DNA from: Skeletonema tropicum
Taxonomy: Eukaryota; Bacillariophyta; Thalassiosirophyceae; Thalassiosirales; Thalassiosiraceae
DNA length: 64,000 nucleotides
Assembly: GCA_037178625.1 (NCBI GenBank)
Contig: JAWZXG010000034.1
Coordinates: 1-64,000, forward strand
Direction of reading: 5' to 3'
The first letter of the stretch is position 1. Each line of letters starts with the position of its first letter. Position numbers and translations under genes: made by a program. The notes beneath the pieces were generated by a model. The model saw only the letters and a program-made list of their open reading frames with translations, had not been told where the DNA came from and made no database searches. Positions 54,332 through 64,000 of the stretch are shown here, one piece after another.

Positions 54332-57210
54332 CTTTAGAACACACGACGCCACAATTGCTCGGTTAGAAATGCACGCTACCAAACCAAGACATAAGGTTAC
54401 TTGTTATTATTTATCTTGGTGGTATGATAAGTAGGTACGCCATAATAATATATGCGACATGGTTGTTATGTTCTCAGAACACGAATTTCTGATTTTGTCA
54501 TAAAGTAAGTATGTACGTCGATGTAGGTGAATTGAAATTGAAAACACGCCTCTTTGAACAAAATGGACATAAAACGTGCCCATATTGTTGGAGATCATCG
54601 ATCTGTTACATCGAATCCTTGGATTTCCGAATCCTAGGATTCCTGCTCCGAATCCTAGGATTCGATAAAACATGCCGTCCGAATCCTACAGCTGTCTTCA
54701 CGAGATTGCGGACTTTCATTCAAGTTTCGAATTCCTACGTAGGTTTGGTACAAATGACGTAATGAGTCTTATGAAAATCACTTGGGCCGATTTCCCTCAA
54801 CTCATCACTCATCGAGCACCTCTCCACACAAAATGATGCCAACCATGGCCAAATTCCGGCGCCTACTACACATACCACATTGACATCTGTCATATCCCTA
54901 TGCACTAATTGAGTTCTAATATATGTTTAGATGTGATTGAACCTTTAGGGATATCCTGGAACATAAAAAGTGAGAGCAGGAGATAAAAATTCTGAAGCAC
55001 ACATCAACATCACCTCCAGCGACAACCACATAACAACATCAATGGACTATGGCGAGTCTTCATACATATATTGTGCTCTCAACTCGGTAGACGACGTCCT
55101 ATTACTATAGTGAGTCATGATTTCGTGATCTCTGCCTTGATCAGCAGGTTTTGGCGGCAGAAATACGAGTAAGATAGCCAGTCAAAAAATTCATCTCCGT
55201 CGCGATATAGTCTCACATAGTACCGAAGAATCAACGCCCCAACACTGCTGATACAGTAGATCAAGTTGGACACCGCATCAGCCGATAACAGTATAACATT
55301 ATCGTGCTTGTGCAGCCGACAGCACAATTGCTAATCTTCAGAAGTCTTGAGTGTAGCCTCTTTGTTGGTACGACAGTCAATGTCGATTATTGTTGGAGGA
55401 GGCATTCTCGGATAGAGGCAGATTCATATGTACCAATACACATTGTGGAAGTCTGTGATAAACAAAATCCCAACAAGAGTAATACAGCTAGCGGTCAATT
55501 GATGTTTTGATCAGCATAGAGGAATTTAGCTATAGAGATAACTCTCCGCTCGCGAATTGGAATCAAGTCCAGATGTTATGCTTCAATTTAATAATATCGT
55601 TCATTGCCGACGGCATTGATATTACTGCAGACCATCCTGATTCATTTATGAAAGTTACACGAGGCTCTACGAGATCAGACTTATCATTAGGCGATCAATG
55701 TGGGCGACTTGCAACAATTCACGGCATGTGAGCAAGACTTGGAGATGAGTCCATCCCGGACGAAGCAACAAGCAAACATGCGCTCAAAGAGAAGTGGACT
55801 GTGAAACTGTTTAGAAATGATGTGCAGATAATGAAGAGTAATACAATGGTAATGTGATATTTAAATTGAGTGATAGCAACAGCTTGGAGAAACTCATTAC
55901 ATTTTCATTTCGATCCATATATACAACATATTATCTTTAAACAGCATGCGATGAGTAGCATCATTTATACGTTCTGAAATAATATCGTCACAAGGCCGCC
56001 AACTTCATAGATGTCTATATCTTGTCGCGTGTTGGTTTCTTCATTTGCATTCGTCAGTATGGTGCTGCTGTAGTACTTCTATCTTTTGAGTCATTCATGT
56101 AACAGTTGATGCCTACAATCACTGCAAACAAAAAGGTGGTCACAGGGTGATCATAAGTCAGGCCGGCCACTCTGTGACCACACGAAAAAGTGGTCGCAGA
56201 GTGTCCAAAAAATCGTCCGACCGCCGTCCGGAAATCTGCCGCCACCCTATGACCACCGTCGATCGCGACCGCTCTTGGATCCAATGGCCACCCTACGGCC
56301 GTGAAGAGCAAGAGTTCTGTTACATCGAATCCTAGGATTCTGAAAATCCTAGGATTCGATACCTACCGGCGAATCCTTGGATTTCGGAATCCTAGGATTC
56401 GTGAGGGGGCTGCACATCGAATCCTTGGATTGTCCGAATCCTAGGATTCCTGCCTCCGAATCCTAGGATTCCTGCCTCCGAATCCTAGGATTCGCCGGCT
56501 CTGATCCATCGAATCCTTGGATTGATGGGCGAAGACGAAGACACCTCGACCGACCATGACACGATATCGCTGCTATGCAGCAGTAGATAAGGAGGGGCAT
56601 GAAGTAATTACAAAGGCAACCAACCCGCCCCCTCGCCTCTAATATGATTAAAGACGACGGCTTAGTCACCTGGAGCGGAAGGAAACGCCACGACGTCGCC
56701 TACACGGTACAAAAAGTTTGCATAATTATTCGTTTCCGTCGAACAAACAATCGACTACAATTCAATGCAAACGGCGAAGATATCGATCAAACAAGCATTA
56801 AAAATTCATTATTACGATAACATGCATTTGTGGGAGCCATATTAATGATAGATTGAGGGGAACATCATATTTATCAAGTATTACTTCTAATAATTTACAT
56901 CACATACCAACAATTAAAAATAACATAGCCTATCTGATACTTTAAACTCTGTATTATGTACCACCAACACATGCACATCCATTAGAAGCGTATGATTGAA
57001 TGGTACATGAATAACAACTCATTTGTTGTTATTGACTTTGTTGTTATCGGCTATCTCGAGTGCTGATTGTTGCGTACTCTGGATGTGAAAATTAAATTAT
57101 GTCGGTCGACATGTGTATTGGCGATGGTAGCGCCGAGAATAATAACGGTCGAGAGAACATCGTCGGAATAATAATCTAAAATAATGTGAAGTAAGTATCT
57201 GCTATGTTGT
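52386..57210. repeat. Segmental duplication copy B, about 4.83 kb
   Basis: Direct copy of 45586-50420. The left edge (CAAATAAAGCACCGAGC) joins the truncated 5' side of the retrotransposon. The right edge continues without interruption into TGCTGCAGTAGTAGCCC, which also follows this sequence in the third, inverted copy near 61470. The right side of copy B is therefore the ancestral arrangement. Confidence 0.96.
54603..54688 (+). mobile_element. End fragment of the CTGTTACATCG TIR element (copy B)
   Basis: Same fragment as 47811-47896, ending at GAATCCTA before CAGCTGTCTTCA. Confidence 0.7.
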
Positions 57211-59063
57211 TGCTGCAGTAGTAGCCCTCTCTAGTTAGGTGGCCATCGCTGTCATGCTTGGAAAAGCTTGGAAAGCCCCACAATCAAGCGCCGCGCGTGG
57301 AGGAGAAGGTGCTTGGAAAGCCCCACAAGCGCCGCGCGTGGAGGAGAAGGAGGCTCCGCGCGCTTGGAAAAAACGAATCCATCTATCACTTGAGCCGGAG
57401 GTAACTTTTACGCAACCTTAAAATCAGACACCACTAGGGTTATTTTCCAATTTATCCAAAGAGAAAGGGTCAGCTGTGTGTAAGAAAAATTTCCTAACCT
57501 TAATGAAAAACGTTACCGTTTTAAGGCTATTTGCGTCTAATGTAGCTTACACATGAAGATGGTTAGAAGAAGATTATGTGTTTTGAGAAAGCACAAGCAA
57601 GATCGACTGAGGCTGTGCCTGCATGCCGTCCTACCTCCACAAAGTTTGGATCTTCATCACGAGGAGACATGCCCTTCAATTTCTCCCATTCGGAAACACA
57701 CTTTGACAACGCCTCGCTCATAATTGCGGAAGGCTCAAATGCACGGAGTCATCCCATTGCTTCCAGTAGATCTGCCTGCTCCACAATGTGCAACGTGCCA
57801 AAGCAAAGCCGAAGTCCGAAGTCATCAAAGACCAAAGAATGTTATGCCAGCAATTTCAAACCAACGAAGTAGTGTCCGATGCTAATCAGTTAATGATGAG
57901 TTTGGATAGGTTTGTGTCAAGTTGAGGTCCTCAAAAATGCATCCAAGACTGATATAAGAGACAAAGAAGCACAAAATTACAACGAGAACAAGAAGAGCAG
58001 AGAGAACAACAAACTCAACAAGTCAAACTCCAAGGCTCTTAAGGATGCATTCACCTCTGCCGGCTGCCGGGCTATGCAGTTAGCAGTAAAGGATCAGTAT
58101 TACCTGTTGGCAATGATCAAGAGGAAGTCTTGGCAGACAAAATCCCTGTAACAAAATGCTGCGATGTACGATGTAGAGATGAGCTTGAATTATCAAGGTC
58201 GGCGAGTAACTCGAACAGTATCAATGGAAAAGCAAGAAAACAAGCGCAAGGCCACTTTTCTTCTCGAAATATCATAAACTGTCTCTGATAGCTCTACAAC
58301 TATCAATAGTAATGCATGGACTTCTTCTTCTACTGTGACCTGTCGGATCACATGCGCTTAATCTTGATGAGTGTCAAACGACTGAACTGCTTGCGCAAAG
58401 AATGGCGCGAATGGAGGAACGTTTGGGGCATCTTCTTCAGTGCATACCAGTGTCAGTTTGCAAGCTTACGCGTCCTTGCCTCAGAGACTGGAGGCACGCC
58501 TCTATCCTTCTTCCACGTATCTGGATCCTGATGCATCGTAGCAGAAGAAACACGGTTGCCTTCAACAAATTCTGGGTGGAGAAGATGGCTGCAGGGGTTT
58601 CCTTCATATGCAATTCTGATGGCAGTGGCAAGCAGATTGATGCAACAGTCAGGCATTTCCGCCTCTTGAAGAATGGCAACTTGCCACGCAGCTTAAGGAG
58701 ATTTAAGGATATCTTACACTTTGTATCACTTCTTTTATTCTCTACTGTGTCTGTAACACATGCACGCCCGCAGTGCCAAAATAGAGATCTCTAATCCGCT
58801 ATTTACGATGTCGTCAAGAAATCGCATTTCCTCAACCAAAAAGACAAACATCTTGGACGGAGGAGCAGGGTGTCCTCCGGATGCAGCAATTGCAGATTCA
58901 CAATGCATAATTGATTCTTCTACGCACAACAACTTCAACCTACCAAAATTACTACTATCACACCAGCTCCAAACCCAAGCAGGCATCTCTTCGTGTTGCC
59001 TCTTGTAGGCGTTACTTCATCATCGTGGAGTTCTTTTTCAAGCAAGCCCTTGCCAGAATCCTA
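56317..59063 (-). mobile_element. CTGTTACATCG TIR element interrupted by 1.77 kb
   Basis: 56317-57235 matches the inverse of 61989-61460, with a 353-bp extra segment. The match resumes at about 59005 with GTAGGCGTTACTTCATC and runs to the half palindrome GAATCCTA at 59063, followed by CAGCTGTCTTCA. The 1.77 kb between (57236-59004) is either a nested insertion or the internal part lost from the smaller 61-kb copy. Confidence 0.65.
57236..59004. other. Unknown 1.77-kb segment inside the TIR element
   Basis: It begins with a short direct repeat of GGAAAGCCCCACAA and GCGCCGCGCGTGGAGGAGAAGG (57270-57350). Broken open frames on the plus strand (57576-57872, 57912-58151, 58316-58531, 58402-58794) have coding-like composition, such as KDAFTSAGCRAMQLAVKDQ and KMAAGVSFICNSDG, but I recognise no family. 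A decayed transposase or host gene fragment is possible. Confidence 0.4.
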
Positions 59064-61313
59064 CAGCTGTCTTCAGCTCATCGCGGATCCCCGTAGAATT
59101 ATTTAATTCCTACTGTAAAAACATACCATTGACTCGACTCATCTCCCATCTCCCATCAAAACACAACAACATCTTCACCATGATAGTAATATTTCACTAC
59201 ATAGTCCGGTAGCAGCAGCTCGCAACAGAAATACAAAACAACAAATTCATCCTTTGGCAACGAATAGAAATAATATCGGCTTCATATTCGATATATATCA
59301 GAGTCTCTTACCCAACCGCTGCTTAGAAACTCTTGCCACCGTCACGTCCCAAAAATCGTGTACGTCTCGTTCCATCGCCACCCTTCGAAGACTTGTTTTA
59401 GGCCATAAAGAACACAATTATGCAATGAGATCATCCCTGACTTAGCGTTGATATGAAATATGAGTGTATATGTAATCGAGGAGTATAAAATGCCGGCCTT
59501 GAGGATGCAACAAAAATTATTTTACACAAGTTGCGTTGTCGATGATAAATGCAATTTTTGAGTATTTACCTCTTCTGGAGTATGGCACCGCCGCAGCAAA
59601 TCGATCATGGAATGAATGAAGAATGTTTTCATTCGCTACGCTACCGCCGATAATGAATATGATCTTGATTGCTTGGTTCAATTTTGTAAGCTTTATGAGG
59701 TTACATCATGATGATGAATGTGTAGTGATGTAATGACGAGACACAACAACTCTGATCAAAAGACGAACAATAACAAACCCAGCACCCATCAAACAACAAT
59801 CCATAGGTGTAATGTGATCGACAAGCAATGCAATTATATATCTTGGCAAGTTGATGGAACATATTTTTGTGTCGCCAGAATCCATTGCAAGTACAAACCC
59901 AATGAATCACTGCAAACAAATAGCTGGTCACAGGGTGGTCAAACGCGTGATTTGGCGTGTAGCGGACAGGGAGCGGCCACCCTATGGCCATTTCCGCAAA
60001 TTTCCGATTATGGAAAAATCTGCGGCCACCCCATGACCAATCTGTCAAAATCGAACGTTAAAATCAAGCTGGTGCCGCGAAATTGATTCCGAGATTGAAC
60101 TCATGGCCACTCTATGGCCACAGTGACATTATTTTATCGCGGCGGCCCTAAGTAATTTTCATCTTGTGTATTTTTGACCGTTGCTTATTCATATCGCTTC
60201 TCATGTGCTTGTATACTATTTTGACCGTTGCTCGTTGCCGAAGATAATAAGAAGATCCTCACATATAAGTATCGCATCGCATCACACTATTATTATTGCG
60301 ATCTCATACTTTGCAGCTTAGAAAGCGACGATTCCATAATTAATAAAAGTGCGTTGCGTATGCTAGCAACGACATGAACATTCAAACCTATCCCTCCGGA
60401 ATATCGCTCGGCCTCTGGTGGCATGCGATCTGCTGAGAGATTCTATTTTGTGCACATAATCCTCTGACGGAAATAGGTGAGTTGGCGAAGAACAACACAT
60501 GTAATCATAACGACTTCATTGCAATCTTTTTGCATCACTGCTCTCTACATTTATTTTATTTTCCCCTAGCCATCAACTCCTCTGGCATCGTTGTTTATTA
60601 TTTATTTGGCGCTAAGACAATTGGTAGTATGATAGATGGAGAAATGCGGCGGCGTAAGCCAATAACAACAATATTCAATAAGACCTTTCATCTCCTCCAA
60701 ATCAGAAGGAAGCTGCAAAGGAACATGAAACACTGCGTCGGAGACTGCAGGAAAGACAGTGGGCTATGGGCAGCTTAGGGCAGCAGCATCGAAATTACCG
60801 ATGGTGTGTACAAAATACATGAGGCCGGCTCTTTTTCATCTCTATTGTACAGTAAGTGAAAGTATGGATGTTCACTACCTCATTGTTTCGTTTCCCTACC
60901 TCTTAATATCTTTATATATTAACACATTATCCTCCTCCTTTTATACTTTCACAAATGGCAAAAAGCGAGGAGTCTATGGGAGCAAAAACAAAATTCATAA
61001 TGCCTGCAACAAGTAATGAGATCGGGGAGCTCACTATTATTCTATCACTCCTTTTTGCCCAACCAGTAGGGGAACGCCAGCTGCCTCCAAGAAGTCCATA
61101 GCAGTAGCGCCCGCGGCAAGCACTTGTAGAAATAATTTGTATTTAATAATATAGTCACTGCCACTGCATCCAGTATTTTAAGTTGACGAGTGGTCGCAGA
61201 GTGACTGCAGAGTGGTTATAGTTTTTGATATGCTGATAGATGAGTGATCGTAGGGTGGGTGTAGACGAGTGGTCATCGAGTGATCGGCAAAATGGAGTGG
61301 TCAAAGAGTGGAA
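59064..61313. other. Repeat-rich intergenic region
   Basis: No supported gene. CAGCTGTCTTCA at 59064 is a putative TIR. Words of the type TGGTCACAGGGTGG and GGCCACCCTATGGCC cluster at 59930-60125, and GTGGTCGCAGAGTG-type words at 61190-61312, directly before the complete TIR element. Confidence 0.45.
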
Positions 61314-61989
61314 CTGTTACATCGAATCCTTGGATTTCCGAATCCTAGGATTCCTGCTCCGAATCCTAGGATTCGATAAAACATGACGTCCGAATCCTAG
61401 GATTCTGGCAAGGCTTGCTTGAAGAAGAACTCCACGATGATGAAGTAACGCCTACTAGAGAGGGCTACTGCTGCAGCAACAACATAGCAGATACTTACTT
61501 CACACTATTTTAGATTATGCCGACGATGTTCTCTCGACCGTTATTATTCTCGGCGCTACCATCGCCAATACACACGTCGACCGACATAATTTAATTTTCA
61601 CATCCAGAGTACGCAACTTTTTGTACCGTGTAGGCGACGTCGTGGCGTTTCCTTCCGCTCCAGATGACTAAGCCGTCGTATTTAATCATATTAGAGGCGA
61701 GGGAGCGAGTTGGTTGCCTTTGTAATTACTTGATGCCCCTCCTTATCTACTGCTGCATAGCAGCGATATCGTATCATGGTCGGTCGAGGTGTCTTCATCT
61801 TCGCCCATCAATCCAAGGATTCGATGGATCAGAGCCGGCGAATCCTAGGATTCGGAGCAGGAATCCTAGGATTCGGACAATCCAAGGATTCGATGTTCAG
61901 CCCCCTCACGAATCCTAGGATTCCGAAGTCCAAGGATTCGCCGGCATCGAATCCTAGGATTTTCAGAATCCTAGGATTCGATGTAACAG
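61314..61989. mobile_element. Complete 676-bp TIR element rich in GAATCCTAGGATTC palindromes
   Basis: It starts CTGTTACATCGAATCC and ends in its exact inverse, GGATTCGATGTAACAG. Both ends carry runs of the 14-bp palindrome and of the variant GAATCCTTGGATT (61322-61408 and 61805-61985). The interior is shared with the larger interrupted copies. It has no coding capacity and is a non-autonomous DNA transposon. No clear target duplication could be fixed. Confidence 0.78.
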
Positions 61990-62006
61990 GTCGATGCATG
62001 GCGGCA

Positions 62007-63903
62007 CTTTTCAGAGGCGGCACTGTCGCGTTGATGCGATGATGCCGTTATTCTTTATTATGTGCCATGATGCCGATGACGAGCGGATGAGATGAATGGA
62101 ACTTCCGAGATTCCGGCCTTGTGCCCTGACACCACTTCTTGAATCTTGAACAACAATTTGCAACCTCTTGCAACCGCATTGCTGACCGCGCCGCCGGCAC
62201 CGACGCTAGCCGAGCTCAATCAAAGGCGAAGGCATGCTAGTCGACACCAGCACCAGTCGTCGCCACCAATCCTCTACACAAGTTCAATCTACAGGTACTT
62301 TATAAAACTCTTCGCAAAGAAAGAAAGGGTAGCAACATCATGGCAGAGCAACATCCATCAATGATGTTGGTATACACCAACGCCATACTTTATGTGCTGT
62401 CAGGAGTGACGCAGCCAATACAAATGGCCTATGCAACTCATGCAGGTCTAGCCAACCCGAAGTGTCAACTGTACATGTTATTTTACTACATAGGACCAGC
62501 CTTAGCCATCTTTACATTTCGTTGTTCGCCTCGGAAACAATCAGATGGTTCGATGCAACACTTATTATCCGGAGATGACCAAAAGAAACGGTACAATGCG
62601 CAAGATGATAACTCTCTTGCTGCATCATCGCAAAAGCCGAAAGAGATAGAAGAGGAAGAAGAACATTGGCCATCTGATAGAACGCTGCTTCTCAAAGCAT
62701 CTGGTATAGCTAAGTTTGACTTATTTGCTCAATCAATGGTGTACACTGGAAACAATTTAGCCGGCCCAACAGTATTTGCAATTATTTACAGCTCAGTTAC
62801 CATTTGGGCAGCCATATTCTCAAGAGTTTTGCTTTCGCGATCTATGGTGAAACTCCAGTGGGCTGGTGTGTGTCTAGTCGTCCTTGGCTTGGCGTTGACT
62901 GCGCGTGACTCCAAAGCAGTGGGCGAAAATGTCTTAATGGGAGCAATTCTAGTCTTTGTTGGATCATCATTTCATGGATTGACGTATGTGATGTGTGAAA
63001 GAATTATGACGCCTTCTCCGAATGCCGACAATTCATTGAGTACAAATGACACTCCCAAAGAGAGAGATCATCTTTCTGCTCGTGCCAATTGTGCTATCCA
63101 AGGAACGGTTGCAACGTTGGCGTTTCTACTTTGGCAAATATTCTACACACTGCCGCGCCTTGAGCCGCTGATTTTGGCCCCTATGAGAGAATCGGACACA
63201 ACTGCACTTGAAGCTTTGTTCATATTAGGATCCATTACAGTTTCGAGCTTTGTGCACTCCCTGACGTACTATGGGACTCTGAAGTATTTCCCAGGTGGAG
63301 CAACATCTGCAGGTATACTAAAGGGTCTACAAGCAGTACTTGTTTTTGCAGCTGGTGCCTATTTCCTTTGTGAGAAGTGGGGTGGTAGAGAAATGTGCTG
63401 GAGCGATTCTAAATTTGTCAGTCTAGTGGTAGTAGTTAGTGGAATAATGATGTATGGAGCCTTCACAGAGAAGAAGGGCACAAAGAATGTGGCAAATGTA
63501 GACTTGGACATTCTCTGAAGAATATCAATTTTTGTTGCGACAAGGTCAGTCGAAGACTTTGAATTCCGTTTTTGTAAAGTGTAAAGTGTACGTGTATAGT
63601 GATACAATAAGAAAGATGCCTTTTGTAATTATTTCGTCGCATTTGGGATGGCTGCGTGCCAACTGCCAACGCCGAATTTGTCTAGAGAGAGAAAGACAGG
63701 GACTCACAAACCTCAAACTTGCATTTTTGTGGGGCATTGGAATTATCGGACAACCAACATATAGAAACTCCAGTATGGTCAACAAAAGGATGTTGGATGG
63801 TGGTATTGGAAAATCATATGACACCCTAAAACATTATTTTGGCAATCATTTGGCCAAAATCCCTAGATCAATTCACTAACAAAACACAGCGGGAAAGGCC
63901 ATA
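62007..63903. repeat. Dispersed duplication arm B (inverse of 35237-37143)
   Basis: Reverse-complement copy of the DMT copy 2 block with both flanks. It starts 18 bp after the TIR element. Confidence 0.88.
62340..63518 (+). CDS. DMT-superfamily transporter, copy 3
   Basis: This 392-residue protein is nearly identical to copy 2, with about five differences (for example SSQKPKE for SSHKPKE, IAKFDLF for IAMFDLF and NVDLDIL for NEDVDIL). The M-to-K change lies at the edge of a membrane segment. The frame is intact. The sequence just before the ATG has small changes relative to copy 2 (about 62300-62338), so its 5' UTR has diverged faster than the coding part. Confidence 0.75.
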   Translation: MAEQHPSMMLVYTNAILYVLSGVTQPIQMAYATHAGLANPKCQLYMLFYYIGPALAIFTFRCSPRKQSDGSMQHLLSGDDQKKRYNAQDDNSLAASSQKPKEIEEEEEHWPSDRTLLLKASGIAKFDLFAQSMVYTGNNLAGPTVFAIIYSSVTIWAAIFSRVLLSRSMVKLQWAGVCLVVLGLALTARDSKAVGENVLMGAILVFVGSSFHGLTYVMCERIMTPSPNADNSLSTNDTPKERDHLSARANCAIQGTVATLAFLLWQIFYTLPRLEPLILAPMRESDTTALEALFILGSITVSSFVHSLTYYGTLKYFPGGATSAGILKGLQAVLVFAAGAYFLCEKWGGREMCWSDSKFVSLVVVVSGIMMYGAFTEKKGTKNVANVDLDIL

Positions 63904-64000
63904 AGCGATTTAGATGATTTTTTCCTGGTATAATTCCTACGTAGGCCTCCAAGTAGGAATTTTGGTGTTTCACTCACAAAACAACCATGATAAAAATGAC
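63519..64000. other. 3' flank of DMT copy 3, window end
   Basis: It matches the copy 2 flank up to about 63903. After that AATTCCTACGTAGG and an inverse GTAGGAATT near 63927-63960 form a short hairpin. No gene was seen. Confidence 0.45.

Noticed and set aside
45586..57210. The duplicated block as LTRs of an LTR retrotransposon
   Set aside because: The block contains a host gene with an intron, and the internal element has a poly(A) tail and a non-LTR reverse transcriptase.
47811..61990. Palindrome clusters as a CRISPR array
   Set aside because: Spacing is irregular, units are inverted within TIR elements, spacers recur between copies, and the genome is eukaryotic.
61664..62042. Overlapping frames rich in NPRI and GFD repeats across the palindrome clusters
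   Set aside because: The peptide repeats are only translations of the GAATCCTAGGATTC DNA repeats.

Overview
The window is nuclear DNA of a photosynthetic eukaryote, most likely a diatom or a close stramenopile relative. Genes are compact, have no or one short GT-AG intron (about 83 to 225 nt), and sit on both strands. A glutathione S-transferase and a glutaredoxin begin with a signal peptide followed by an A-x-A-F motif, as in proteins sent to the complex plastid of diatoms. No tRNA, rRNA, operon or CRISPR array was seen.

Region 1 (about 0.4-28 kb) is gene-dense and ordinary. It holds a frameshifted repeat-rich PH-like protein, homocysteine S-methyltransferase, a Prp5/DDX46 spliceosomal helicase, a CmcJ-like oxygenase, a very large C2/C1/PH membrane protein, the GST, a SET1-type histone methyltransferase with CCCH fingers, a DUF1990 protein, Rab geranylgeranyltransferase alpha and a 2-oxoglutarate/Fe(II) oxygenase. 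A small hAT-like MITE with a perfect 8-bp target duplication lies just upstream of the prenyltransferase gene.

Region 2 (about 28-45 kb) mixes genes and repeats: two of three near-identical DMT transporters, a TIR element at 33.5-35.1 kb, a 185-bp satellite, a plastid glutaredoxin, an unknown two-exon gene and a TDP2-like phosphodiesterase with two likely SUMO-interacting motifs.

Region 3 (about 45-64 kb) is repeat-dominated. A 4.83-kb block carrying an MFS transporter gene is directly duplicated, and a 5'-truncated non-LTR retrotransposon with a poly(A) tail lies exactly at the junction, so the block has the geometry of a giant target-site duplication. The second MFS copy lost its 3' end to the retrotransposon. 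The same region holds TIR elements loaded with a 14-bp palindrome (GAATCCTAGGATTC), signs of a nested TA insertion followed by an inversion, and an inverted third copy of the DMT transporter.

The genes do not form one pathway. The main story is ordinary housekeeping genes beside a locus being reshaped by retrotransposition and DNA transposons.
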